From Paraburkholderia aromaticivorans (GTDB taxonomy: Bacteria > Pseudomonadota > Gammaproteobacteria > Burkholderiales > Burkholderiaceae), in contig NZ_CP022990.1 in assembly GCF_002278075.1 (NCBI RefSeq), forward strand, positions 1,178,001 to 1,242,000: 64,000 nucleotides of DNA, in the 5' to 3' direction. A program made the translations under genes and the position numbers. Under the pieces are notes generated by a model, which was not told where the DNA came from, searched no databases, and saw only the letters and a program-made list of their open reading frames with translations. Numbering within the stretch: the stretch's first letter is position 1; each line of letters begins with the position of its first letter. This document shows, piece by piece, positions 16,003-24,720 of the stretch.

Positions 16003-18158
16003 GACCTGCTCTCGAGATTCAACTGTCGTTCGACCAGATGAAGTATGGATTTCGATTGATAGTTGCGAGCCAGCGCGCAGAGCTGCCCCGTGAAAGCGCG
16101 ATAACGCGAATCGTGCGCCGCCAGATTCTCGGCCCAGGCGATGATTTCATGCATGTCGCCAAGGCGGGCAAGATGATGCAATTCTTCCATCTGTCGCCGA
16201 GGCACGACGGCTAGGCCGACCTCGGGCGCCACGTCACGCTCGGACGGTAACGCACGGGTCCATTTCAGCCCGAGCAGCGTGCCGATCTGTACCAGCAGCG
16301 CTTCCAGGTCGACCGGTTTGGGCAGGAATGCGTTCACCCCCGCTTCGATGCTCATTGCCTGGTTGATTCGGGAAGGGCTGGCGGACATGGCGACGATCGG
16401 AACCTGAGCGAACGCCTGCGATTGGCGCAAACGACGCGTCAGTTCAAGGCCGTTCATCTCGGGCATCACGATGTCCGTGAGAATGAGTGCCGGCCGCTCG
16501 CGTTGCGCCGTCTCGACCCCGTCGCGACCGTTCTGCGCCTCGACGGTATCAAAGCCGAGACGGCCGAGCAGATCTACAACGATCGCGCGATTGACCTCGA
16601 TATCGTCGACGACCAGCACCTTCCTGCGCGGGCCCTCGTAACCCGTCGCCGTGGCCGGGAGCGGCGCGGCGTTCGCCGTGTTGCGCAACACCGGCGCCAC
16701 GCTCGCGGACGGCAGCTCGAAGCGGAAAGTGCTGCCTTGCCCGAGGCGGCTTTCCACCTCGATCTCGCCGCCCATCGCACGCACGAACTCGCGGCTGATG
16801 GCGAGGCCGAGACCAGTCCCGCCGACTCGCCGCTCGGCCGCGCCCAGTTGTTCGAATGGTTCGAAGATCGTATTCAACTGGTCGTGACCAATGCCCACTC
16901 CCGTGTCGCGCACTTCGAAACGGACGCGGTTTGCCTCGGCCCCGGAGATATGCAGGCTCACGCAACCGGAGTCGGTGAATTTGACGGCGTTGGCAAGCAG
17001 ATTGAGCATGACCTGCCGTAAGCGTCGCTCATCGGCGCGCACGCCGTCGGGCGCATCGGCCGCGAATTCGCAGATGAAGTCGAGCTGCTTCTGCTCGGCT
17101 TTCACGTCGATGATGTCCCGAATCACATCGACAAACCCCGCCAGCGGCACGTCGCCTATCTCGACTCGCAGCTTACCCGCTTCGATCCTCGCGAAGTCGA
17201 GCGTGTCTTCGATCAAGGTCAGCAGATGCTCGCCACTATGGCGGATGGACGCCACGCGTTCTCGCTGCCGCTCGCTCAGCGTGGCATCGCACTCGAGAAT
17301 CTGCGCATAGCCGAGAATCCCGTTCAACGGCGTGCGCAGCTCGTGACTCATGTTCGCCAGGAACTCGCCTTTGGCCCGGTTGGCCGCTTCCGCCAGATTG
17401 CGTGCTTCGCGCTCGGCCGCCGTGTCCTGCTCGTCGCGATACGCGCAGTAGAGCCGCGCGCCCATCGCATTGAATGCGGCGGCCACGCGGTCGAGTTCGT
17501 CCGGCTCACGCCGTTTGCGGCGCTGGAGACTGAACGGCTGGGGCGGTTCGCGGAAATCGTAGCTTTCCACCGTGCGCGCGATGGCCGCGACGTGCCGCAT
17601 CACCAGACGGGACAGGATGTAGACGATGAACAGTGAGACGAGAAAGGTGTTGGCGGCCTGGGTGATCAGAATCGTCGCGGCGGTGCGCTTCAGTTCACCG
17701 TAGAGGTCGAGCAGCGTCGCCTCGACATAGAGCTTGCCGATCTCGCGCTCCTTGTCCTGCACCCTGTACAGCAGCGGAAACTCGCGGGCAATCACGGGCC
17801 CGGCTGAGCGCTGACCCGCGCTCAGGTAGGCGGATTGGCTGCCTCGTCCCGTCTCGCGGATTTCCACGGCGCGGATGTCGGCGAGACGCAGAATGCCGTT
17901 CAACTCCAGTTGCAGCTGGGCATCGTCGAGGCGCCAGAGGGCTTCCGCGAGACTGTCGCGATTGCTGCGGTCAATATCGACCAGCCTGTTTTCAATCTGC
18001 TCCACGCCCTGATGGTAGTCGCGGTAAAGCTGCAGCCCGGTCAACAACACCGTGACCGCGCCGCTGACGAGCAGCACTGTCACGAGTAGCCGCGACACGA
18101 GGCTACTCCTGAAGCGGCTGATCAAACTCCACCAAGCATCGAACAGGTTGTGCTTCAT
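15999..18158 (-). CDS. Membrane hybrid sensor histidine kinase (HisKA-HATPase-REC)
   Basis: 719 aa. TM1 at about 20-42 and TM2 at about 168-192 frame a periplasmic sensor of about 125 residues (LWRLDDAQLQLELNGIL). Then a HAMP-like linker, HisKA with LANMSHELRTPLNGILGY, HATPase_c (RVRFEVRDTGVGIG, GGTGLGLAISRE), and a receiver (KVLVVDDIEVNRAIV, phospho-acceptor in ILTDIVMPEMNG). A C-terminal helical segment of about 85 residues follows, of a kind seen in other hybrid kinases after the receiver. First gene of the kinase-kinase-regulator operon. The periplasmic binding protein at 18980 is divergent and could be its ligand sensor (inference). Confidence 0.92.
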   Translation of the reverse strand: MKHNLFDAWWSLISRFRSSLVSRLLVTVLLVSGAVTVLLTGLQLYRDYHQGVEQIENRLVDIDRSNRDSLAEALWRLDDAQLQLELNGILRLADIRAVEIRETGRGSQSAYLSAGQRSAGPVIAREFPLLYRVQDKEREIGKLYVEATLLDLYGELKRTAATILITQAANTFLVSLFIVYILSRLVMRHVAAIARTVESYDFREPPQPFSLQRRKRREPDELDRVAAAFNAMGARLYCAYRDEQDTAAEREARNLAEAANRAKGEFLANMSHELRTPLNGILGYAQILECDATLSERQRERVASIRHSGEHLLTLIEDTLDFARIEAGKLRVEIGDVPLAGFVDVIRDIIDVKAEQKQLDFICEFAADAPDGVRADERRLRQVMLNLLANAVKFTDSGCVSLHISGAEANRVRFEVRDTGVGIGHDQLNTIFEPFEQLGAAERRVGGTGLGLAISREFVRAMGGEIEVESRLGQGSTFRFELPSASVAPVLRNTANAAPLPATATGYEGPRRKVLVVDDIEVNRAIVVDLLGRLGFDTVEAQNGRDGVETAQRERPALILTDIVMPEMNGLELTRRLRQSQAFAQVPIVAMSASPSRINQAMSIEAGVNAFLPKPVDLEALLVQIGTLLGLKWTRALPSERDVAPEVGLAVVPRRQMEELHHLARLGDMHEIIAWAENLAAHDSRYRAFTGQLCALARNYQSKSILHLVERQLNLESRS

Positions 18159-18369
18159 ACTTCCCCGCGAGTGCTACGGTTCTAGTTTCGTCTATTCTGC
18201 ACTCGTTGCCGCTACGCGGGCCATGAGTCGCTGGCCGCCGCGTCCGCGGGGTGGCGATTGAACGGGCGATTGAACGTTTCCGGCCCCGGCCAACCAGTCA
18301 CGCTCATTTCCTGGTCCTCCCCGGCGCGCATGCCGGATGAACCGCGCCCTGATTGATCAGACGTGAGGC

Positions 18370-18711
18370 CTACATGACGTACATGACCGTCTCGACAGGC
18401 GGCGCGTCGCCGACCGCCCGCGGCAAGCAGATCCTCGGATACAGCATGATCTCATCGATGCATGACGTCAGCTCGGCGAGAATCGGCCGGATGCGCCCAC
18501 CGAGGGCATCGGGGTTCGAGATCCTCAGCTCGCGCAACCCGTCCGACAGGCGCTTCACGGACGCGTATCCCCAATCCGGCAATGGCCAGCAGTGCAGCAA
18601 ATAGCTGAGCGGTATGACGCTTCTGCTTTCGCACCAGATGTCGAACAGCCGTTCGCACTTGGTGTTGAGGAATTCGACCGCGACTTCGCGGCTTTCTGAA
18701 TGACCGTTCAT
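18370..18711 (-). CDS. Small conserved protein of the 'WCESRS' family, copy 2
   Basis: 113 aa from ATG 18711; the frame is open to 18852 but the extra 47 residues are proline-rich and not shared with the paralogue. The conserved block (ERLFDIWCESRSVIPLSYLL, then W-P and KRLSDGLRELR) matches the protein at 11854-12162. It lies about 210 bp upstream of the hybrid kinase operon on the same strand. No known domain; soluble. The two copies, in opposite orientation, flank the regulatory block 13.7-18.2 kb. Confidence 0.6.
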   Translation of the reverse strand: MNGHSESREVAVEFLNTKCERLFDIWCESRSVIPLSYLLHCWPLPDWGYASVKRLSDGLRELRISNPDALGGRIRPILAELTSCIDEIMLYPRICLPRAVGDAPPVETVMYVM

Positions 18712-18979
18712 AACGGGGCCGTTGATATAGACGTTTGCGATAAACCATCCTAGAGAGGGCGGCGGCGGCACACAGTCAGGAAGCCCGGAATATTGCACTT
18801 CGGATCTGCTGAAGATGCCGTCAGGAAATCCTGAATGCGCGCCGTGCCCCAACAGCGGGATTACACGAATAGGTCAGCAACGACAGGACGTGGCACGATG
18901 AATGACAGAGCAGGCGAGAATCTGTGCGGACAAGCGGCCATCTGAGCGCAACACTCCTGTTTCGAGAAACCGACCATCC

Positions 18980-19861
18980 ATGCATCGCAGGCGCTTTGTA
19001 CTGGCAGCGCTGAGTGCAGCGGGCATCGCGCTTCGTGCGCGTGCCGTGCCTGCCGCCCCTCCCGTCCACTTCGAGATCGTCTATCCCCGCATTCGGCCTG
19101 CCCGCGACGTGCACGCCGCGTTTGCGCTCGCCGTGCTCGATCTGGCCATGACCATGGCAAACGCTTCGTACACGCTGCGGACTGCCGACATCGAGATGGA
19201 GCGCGGTCGCGCGCTGGCCGAACTGGCTGCCGGCAACAACATGATCAATCTGCACTGGACCAGTATGGAGGCACATGCCGAGCGCGGCAGGAATGTCGTG
19301 CGGATTCCAATACATCGTGGATTGATTGGCCACCGGGTTTTCATCATCCGGAAGGATCGGCAGGCTGATTTCGACCTGGTCGAGCGCTTCTCCGATCTGA
19401 AAGCATTCATGTGCGGGCAGGGCTTGGGGTGGATCGACACGGAGATCCTGAAGGCAGCCGGCCTGAAGGTCCAGACCTCGACCTATGACACGATGTTCGA
19501 GATGACCCAGGGCGGACGGGTCGACTATTTCCCGCGCGGCGTGGTCGAGGCATTTACCGAGCTCGATGGACGCCGGCAGCAGGAGCCGGATCTCGTGGTC
19601 GAAAACCGGCTCCTGCTGAAGTACCGGTCGGATTTCATTTTCTATGTCGCCAAAGGCCACGAAGCATTGGCGCAGGCGATCGAAAGCGGGCTCGTCGCTG
19701 CGTATCGCAATGGCGCCTATATGAGGCTGTTCAATTCCCATCATTACATTCAGGATGCACTGACCCGCGCACAGCTCGCGAGCCGACTGACCTTCACGCT
19801 CGACAACTCATTCCTCTCCGAAGCCGACCACAGAATTCCGGACAGGTACTGGATGAGCTAA
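18980..19861 (+). CDS. Periplasmic solute-binding-like protein with Tat-type signal
   Basis: 293 aa from ATG 18980 (MHRRRFVLAALSAAGIALRARA), an R-R-x-F-V-L Tat-like signal with an A-x-A cleavage site. The mature part resembles extracellular solute-binding family 3 proteins: an early VHFEIVYPR strand, LAELAAGNNMINLHWTS, LKAFMCGQGLGWIDTEILKAAGL and GRVDYFPRGVVEA. No permease or ATPase gene is next to it. Its divergent placement to a membrane hybrid kinase with a periplasmic sensor suggests ligand presentation to the kinase rather than transport; that is inference. The ligand cannot be predicted. Confidence 0.75.
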   Translation: MHRRRFVLAALSAAGIALRARAVPAAPPVHFEIVYPRIRPARDVHAAFALAVLDLAMTMANASYTLRTADIEMERGRALAELAAGNNMINLHWTSMEAHAERGRNVVRIPIHRGLIGHRVFIIRKDRQADFDLVERFSDLKAFMCGQGLGWIDTEILKAAGLKVQTSTYDTMFEMTQGGRVDYFPRGVVEAFTELDGRRQQEPDLVVENRLLLKYRSDFIFYVAKGHEALAQAIESGLVAAYRNGAYMRLFNSHHYIQDALTRAQLASRLTFTLDNSFLSEADHRIPDRYWMS

Positions 19862-20198
19862 GGTCGTGACGCCCTTCCCTCCATCAGCGCTCTCATCGCA
19901 ATTCCATTAAAGTAGCCTCGCTGAAACGCCGTTATCGGAGTCACGTATCGTCATCTTGCCGGGCGTGCTTTCGCCGTCGCGGCAAATACGCATGTGATCC
20001 GCAAACGCACTGGCGCGCCGGTTTATTTCGGCGGGGCAAGATCGGCAACAAGCCGTCATACTCTGTCTTTTTTTGCGGCAGACGGTCCCGAAAAAGCAAT
20101 CGGAAGACTCCCGATCGAGGTTTGACCGTCCGTCCCGTCTTCTGGACGGTAATTTCCGCGTAGCGCCACGCGCGGATTATGTGGAGCATATTTTTGTA
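19862..20198. other. Intergenic region upstream of the sigma-54 activator gene
   Basis: 337 bp with no convincing ORF. Contains an inverted repeat CCGTCC (about 20127) and GGACGG (about 20145), the second running into GGACGGTAATTTCC, which is similar to the GGAC-AATT-GTCC sites near 24640. It may be an autoregulatory site of the activator. A T-run at 20068-20074 follows no obvious stem. Confidence 0.35.
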
Positions 20199-22469
20199 AT
20201 GAGTCCCCCCCCTGTCGTTCCGTTCGTCCACGACAAAGCTGATTCCGGCGCCTTCGTGGGCGCCGCGCCAGCGTTTCGCCAACTGGTCAGGATGATCGAT
20301 CGGGTCGCGCCGACCGATCACCCGCTGCTTGTTTTCGGGCCGACCGGCTCGGGCAAGGAGTTGGTCGCTCGTCGCGTGCATGCGCATAGCCAGCGCCAGG
20401 ATCAGCCGTTCGTCGACGTCAACTGCGGCGCGATTCCAGAAAACCTCGTCGAAGCCGAACTGTTCGGCCACGTCAAAGGCGCATTCACCGGCGCGGGCGA
20501 AACCCGCCAGGGACTATTCCAGCAGGTCGGCAAGGGGACGCTGCTGCTCGACGAAATCGGCGAACTGCCGCTCACGCTGCAGCCCAAACTGCTGCGCGTA
20601 CTCGAAACGCGAACCTTCCGTCCGGTGGGATCGTCGACCAACCTGCATTTCGCCGGGCGCATCGTCGCCGCGACTCACCGCGACCTGCGCGAGCTCGCGC
20701 GCGAAGGCCAGTTCCGCGAAGACCTGTTTTACCGGCTGGCGGTTTTCGTGCTCGCCGTTCCCGGCCTCGAGCAGCGCGTCGAAGACATCCCGGCTCTTGT
20801 CACTCACTTCGCCGCGCAGCACTCGCGGCGCCTTGAATTTTCGCCGGCGGCGGTCCGGCGGCTTTGCCAGCACGCGTGGCCGGGTCATATCCGGCAATTG
20901 CGCAACCTGATCAGCCAGTTGAGCGTACTCGCCGAGAACACGCTCATCGACGTCGATTCGCTCGAGCCGTTTCTTGCCAATGAAGCGGCCGGGCCGGTGT
21001 CGCGCGCGAGCCTCGCCGACATGCTGCTGCAACTCGAAGGCCGCGACAAGCTCGCCGCCGCCGAAGACCTGCTGATCGACCGCGCGCTCGAACGCACCGG
21101 CGGCAACAAGAGCGCGGCCGCCGCCGTGCTGGGCGTGGGCCGCAAGACCATCGAGCGGCGCCTGAAGTCACGCGAGGAACATCACCAGGAAGCGCGCAAG
21201 TGTCTCGAGCATGCCAGCGCGCTGATCGAAGAATCGAAGTTCGCCGACGCCATTCCACTGTTGCGCCGCTGCCTCGACGTGCTGCAAACGCCTCACGAAC
21301 AGGAGGCCGTGCGCCGTCTTCAGTTCGACGCCTACCGGCTGCTCGGCATGAGCTTGCGTAGCGTGCACGGCTGGTTGTACGCGGAAGCCACCGCCTGCTA
21401 CGCCGCCGCGCTCGCCATCGGCGAAGGCGTCTGCGCGCCTGCCGAACTCGCCGCGATCCAGTTCGGCATCTGGACCACGCAACTGACGACGCTCGAGCTC
21501 AAGCAGGCGCGCGCCACCGCGCAGAACATGCTGGAGCGCGCCCAGAACGGCGGCGACCGGGTTTCACTCGACGAAGCCCACGTCGCGATGACCAATACGC
21601 TCTTCTGGCTCGGCGACAGCGAGGAAGCGCTGGCCTGTCTCGCGCGGGGCAATCTGCTCGGGGTCGCGCGCGAAGACGCCCGGACCGGCTCGCAGGGAAT
21701 CGACCTCGCCAGTCTCGCACTGACGTTGGAGGGCCTCGCCGCGTATCAGATCGGCGCCTTCGGGCAAGCGCGGCGCGCAATGGACATGCTGATCCTGCGC
21801 GCCTCAGAACCCGGCGCGCACGCATTGGCTCATGCCGTCGACCTGCAGGGCGCGGCCTGGCTTGCCTGCCTGTTCGACGACCAGCACCGGCTGGGGCATC
21901 TCGCGAGCGAACTCGAATCGGTGTCGATCGCCAACGGTTTCGCGTTCTATCGGGGCGTCGGCCAGGTGCTCCGCGGCTGCCACCTCAGTTCGCTCGGCCA
22001 GTCCGACGAAGCCGAAACCGTCATGCTCGACGGCTACGATAACCACATGCTCTGCAACGGCGGCGCGCTGTTCTATTCCTTCAAGACGTGGCAACACGGC
22101 GAGCTGCTGCTGCGCGCCGGCCGCGCGAAGGCCTGCGAGGCGATTCTCGCCACCGCGATCGACGAAACGCTCGCCCGTCAGGAGCGCGTCTATCTGGGCG
22201 AACTGCTCGTCACCCGAGCCCGCGCGCAATGGGCGCTCGGCGATGTCAATGCCGCGGAGCTGGGGCTGCGCACCGCCCTGTCCACGGCCCTCGCCTTCGG
22301 TTCGGTGCCTGCCCGGGTGGACGCCGCGCGCTATCTCGCCGATCTGCTGCGCGCCACCGGCCGCGGCGCCGAAGCCATCGACACACTCGAGCGCGGGTTG
22401 CGCTCGTTGACGGCGGATCCGACCGCTCGCGTCGTCAGCGCCATGGATTTGCTTGCCGAACTCCGGTAG
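20199..22469 (+). CDS. Sigma-54-dependent enhancer-binding activator with C-terminal TPR-like half
   Basis: 756 aa from ATG 20199 (an in-frame GTG at 20181 is possible). No N-terminal receiver or PAS; the AAA+ domain begins almost at once. Visible: Walker A GPTGSGKE, the sigma-54-contacting GAFTGA loop, Walker B TLLLDEIGELP, and the sensor and Arg-finger region AATHRDLRELAREGQFREDLFYRL. A Fis-type helix-turn-helix follows (GGNKSAAAAVLGVGRKTIERRLK, about residues 305-330). The last 420 residues or so are alpha-helical repeats of TPR type, probably the ligand or partner sensor. It sits just upstream of DUF917 and racemase genes on the same strand and is their presumed regulator. Confidence 0.9.
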   Translation: MSPPPVVPFVHDKADSGAFVGAAPAFRQLVRMIDRVAPTDHPLLVFGPTGSGKELVARRVHAHSQRQDQPFVDVNCGAIPENLVEAELFGHVKGAFTGAGETRQGLFQQVGKGTLLLDEIGELPLTLQPKLLRVLETRTFRPVGSSTNLHFAGRIVAATHRDLRELAREGQFREDLFYRLAVFVLAVPGLEQRVEDIPALVTHFAAQHSRRLEFSPAAVRRLCQHAWPGHIRQLRNLISQLSVLAENTLIDVDSLEPFLANEAAGPVSRASLADMLLQLEGRDKLAAAEDLLIDRALERTGGNKSAAAAVLGVGRKTIERRLKSREEHHQEARKCLEHASALIEESKFADAIPLLRRCLDVLQTPHEQEAVRRLQFDAYRLLGMSLRSVHGWLYAEATACYAAALAIGEGVCAPAELAAIQFGIWTTQLTTLELKQARATAQNMLERAQNGGDRVSLDEAHVAMTNTLFWLGDSEEALACLARGNLLGVAREDARTGSQGIDLASLALTLEGLAAYQIGAFGQARRAMDMLILRASEPGAHALAHAVDLQGAAWLACLFDDQHRLGHLASELESVSIANGFAFYRGVGQVLRGCHLSSLGQSDEAETVMLDGYDNHMLCNGGALFYSFKTWQHGELLLRAGRAKACEAILATAIDETLARQERVYLGELLVTRARAQWALGDVNAAELGLRTALSTALAFGSVPARVDAARYLADLLRATGRGAEAIDTLERGLRSLTADPTARVVSAMDLLAELR

Positions 22470-22505
22470 GCGTTTTTCTGACCTCGACAATAAAAAGGAT
22501 CTCGA

Positions 22506-23723
22506 ATGGCCTATGAATTAAAACGGGAAGATCTGGAACCGCTGCTGCTGGGCGCGGCGTTCTTTGGCAGCGGCGGCGGTGGCACGATTGAATCCGCGCG
22601 GCACCTGGCCGAGCATTTCGTCACGGGCGACTATTACCCGACCGACACCGTCAAGGTGGTGTCGGTGGACGAGGCCACCGAAGGCGCGGCAGTCATGGTC
22701 GCCTATCTCGGGGCGCCCGAAGCCATCAATTCAGCCACCTATCCGATCGGACCGGTGACGGCCGTGGAGAATGTGCAGAAGCGGCTTGCCTCGCAATCCG
22801 TGAAGCTCGCCTATGTGATGCCGCCGGAAAGCGGCGCTCTCGGCTTCACGGTCGCGGCGCTCGTGGCGGCTAAGCTCGGGCTTGCCGTGATCGACGCCGA
22901 CGGCGCCGGCCGCGCCGTGCCGTCGTTGCCGATGCTGACCTTCGCGGCCGCCGAGATCGATCCGCGCCCGGCGTTTCTGGTGAGCCAGGGCGGCCTGTGC
23001 GTGGAGCTCGACGTGACGCCGCGCAGCGGCGGCAACGGCGGATCGACCCATCAGCGCGACGTCTCGGCGATCGTCGAACAGATGATGCGCCCGGTCGTCG
23101 CCGATCCCGAATTCGGTCAGTTCGGCGGCCTCGCCATGTGGGTCATGACGCCGGCCGACCTCGGCCGCGCCACGCCGATTCGCGGCACCTTGACGCGTGC
23201 GCTGGAGCTTGGCCGCGCGGTGCGGGCCGGGCAGATCGGCAGCGCCCAGCAGATGATCGGCTATCTTACCGAGCGTTGCGGACTCGCCGCGCGGGCCATC
23301 TCGACGGCCGGCGAACTGGTGTCGGCCGAAGTGGATACGAGCGGCGGCTTCGATGTCGGCAAGATTCGCATTCGGGCCGGGCAGCGCACCTACACGGTGA
23401 TCTACCAGAACGAGTCGCTGCTCGCGTGGGACAGCGCGTGTTCGCATCCGATCGTGCTGGCGCCGGACAGCGTCGCGTATTTCGTCGGCGGCGAAGGCCA
23501 GTCGATCTTCAGCAATGGCGACCTCGTGAAAGACGACGGTTCGCTGAACCCGGCAATCGGCAAGCGGCCCGTGACGCTGATCGCCTGGCGTGCCGAAGCG
23601 GAACTGGGCAAACCCGGCCTGATTCTCGACAGCTTCATGCAACTGCTGAACTCGCTCGGCTATCTCGGGCCGTACGTGCCGCTCGAATCGCTCCAGTCCG
23701 CACGCAAGGGGGAAGCATCGTGA
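22506..23723 (+). CDS. DUF917 family protein
   Basis: 405 aa. N-terminus LEPLLLGAAFFGSGGGGTIE is the glycine-rich hallmark of the DUF917 family (hydantoinase/acetone-carboxylase-associated proteins of unknown exact reaction). AAKLGLAVIDADGAGRAVPSLP and the C-terminal IVLAPDSVAYF are other family blocks. Starts 36 nt after the sigma-54 activator stop with an AAAAGGA ribosome binding site, and overlaps the racemase start (GTGA at 23720). The pairing with a hydantoin racemase suggests catabolism of a cyclic or amidated nitrogen compound. Substrate unknown. Confidence 0.88.
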   Translation: MAYELKREDLEPLLLGAAFFGSGGGGTIESARHLAEHFVTGDYYPTDTVKVVSVDEATEGAAVMVAYLGAPEAINSATYPIGPVTAVENVQKRLASQSVKLAYVMPPESGALGFTVAALVAAKLGLAVIDADGAGRAVPSLPMLTFAAAEIDPRPAFLVSQGGLCVELDVTPRSGGNGGSTHQRDVSAIVEQMMRPVVADPEFGQFGGLAMWVMTPADLGRATPIRGTLTRALELGRAVRAGQIGSAQQMIGYLTERCGLAARAISTAGELVSAEVDTSGGFDVGKIRIRAGQRTYTVIYQNESLLAWDSACSHPIVLAPDSVAYFVGGEGQSIFSNGDLVKDDGSLNPAIGKRPVTLIAWRAEAELGKPGLILDSFMQLLNSLGYLGPYVPLESLQSARKGEAS

Positions 23724-24445
23724 ACGCCCCACTTCGCATCTGCGTGCTCGTGCCCGTCGCCACGTCGCAATATAACGACCGCATCATGAAAGCCATCGCG
23801 CCGGTCTTGCCGCCGGACGTGCAGGTCGAGATCCGCAACATCACGCAAGGGCATCCCGATATCGAGAACCGGACCAACTGGCTGCAGAACGGCATGCCGG
23901 TGGTCGAACTCGCGCAGTCGATCGCGAATGACGGCTTCGACGGCATCTGGCTGACCGACTTCGATATGTGCGGCGTCGAAGCGGCGCGCGAGGTGATCGA
24001 CATTCCGATCATCGGTGGTTTTCCGGCTTCGGCTTTTACCGCGCTCGCGCTCAGCCAGCGGTTCTCCATCGTCACGATCCTGCAAAGCACGCTCGCCATG
24101 CAGCGCGCTCACCCGCAGACTTATGGCATCCAGGACACGTTCGCCTCGATCCGGGCGATCGACTGCCCGGTCGCGCAACTCGAAAACATCGACGTCGTGG
24201 TGGTACGCACCTTCGAAGCGGCCATGGCCGCGATCAAGGAAGACGGCGCGCAGGCCATTCTGCTCGGCTGCACGGGTTTCGTGGACGTGGCGAGCCGCGT
24301 GTCCACGCTGCTCAGCGAGGCCCTGGGTGTCTATGTGCCGGTGATCGATCCAAACCAGGCCGGTTTCAGCTTCCTCGTGTCGCTCGTGCGAATGAAAGTG
24401 CGCCCCAGCCGCCTGACCTACAGCAAGGTCAACCTCCAGTCGTAA
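23720..24445 (+). CDS. Asp/Glu/hydantoin racemase family protein
   Basis: 241 aa with a GTG start overlapping the DUF917 stop. LRICVLVPVATSQYN begins the family's first strand. The first catalytic Cys is in WLTDFDMCGVEAAREV and the second in AILLGCTGFVDVASRV, the paired-cysteine arrangement of two-base racemases; PVIDPNQAGFSFL closes the fold. It probably racemises an amino acid or hydantoin derivative within the pathway controlled by the upstream activator. The reaction is inferred from family and context. Confidence 0.88.
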   Translation: MNAPLRICVLVPVATSQYNDRIMKAIAPVLPPDVQVEIRNITQGHPDIENRTNWLQNGMPVVELAQSIANDGFDGIWLTDFDMCGVEAAREVIDIPIIGGFPASAFTALALSQRFSIVTILQSTLAMQRAHPQTYGIQDTFASIRAIDCPVAQLENIDVVVVRTFEAAMAAIKEDGAQAILLGCTGFVDVASRVSTLLSEALGVYVPVIDPNQAGFSFLVSLVRMKVRPSRLTYSKVNLQS

Positions 24446-24555
24446 CCGGCGGGCGCGGCAATTCCATGAACGGATCATTGACGCCTTTATGTGATTGCCG
24501 CGCCGACCCACGCGCGCCTTGAGCGCGCCCTCCCACTTCCCTTGGCGCCGGTCGT

Positions 24556-24652
24556 TTTCGTCCATGCGGACGAAATCGCCCTTTCATTCGCCACAAACAC
24601 CCAATTGGACGAAATCGTCCAATTTCGCCGAAATTGCCGGACGGAATTGTCC
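24556..24652 (+). promoter_or_regulatory. Cluster of palindromic upstream activator sites
   Basis: Three related palindromes on a GGACGAAAT theme. Site 1: TTTCGTCC (24556-24563), 4-nt spacer, GGACGAAA (24568-24575). Site 2: arm AATTGGACGA (24603-24612), spacer AA, arm TCGTCCAATT (24615-24624), a perfect 10-bp inverted repeat. Site 3: GGACGGAATTGTCC (24639-24652). Their position 55-150 bp upstream of the -24 element is usual for enhancer-binding proteins such as the activator at 20199, but binding is inferred. Confidence 0.7.
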
Positions 24653-24703
24653 AGTCCCGCCCGACCCACATACCCATGGGCCCGCTCCTATGCGGATTCC
24701 AGC

Positions 24704-24720
24704 TTGGCACGATCATTGCT
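24704..24720 (+). promoter_or_regulatory. Near-consensus sigma-54 (-24/-12) promoter
   Basis: TTGGCACGATCATTGCT matches the RpoN consensus TGGCAC-N5-TTGCW exactly, with GG at 24706-24707 and GC at 24718-24719. Transcription would begin near 24731, rightward. The upstream palindromes support it as a real promoter. No clear gene follows at normal distance. Confidence 0.85.

Noticed and set aside
14359..16041. 560-codon plus-strand ORF opposite the REC-PAS kinase
   Set aside because: Antisense shadow; composition rich in Arg, His and Gln and no homology.
18889..18905. Possible sigma-54 promoter (GTGGCACGATGAATGAC)
   Set aside because: The -24 half fits but the -12 TTGC is absent.
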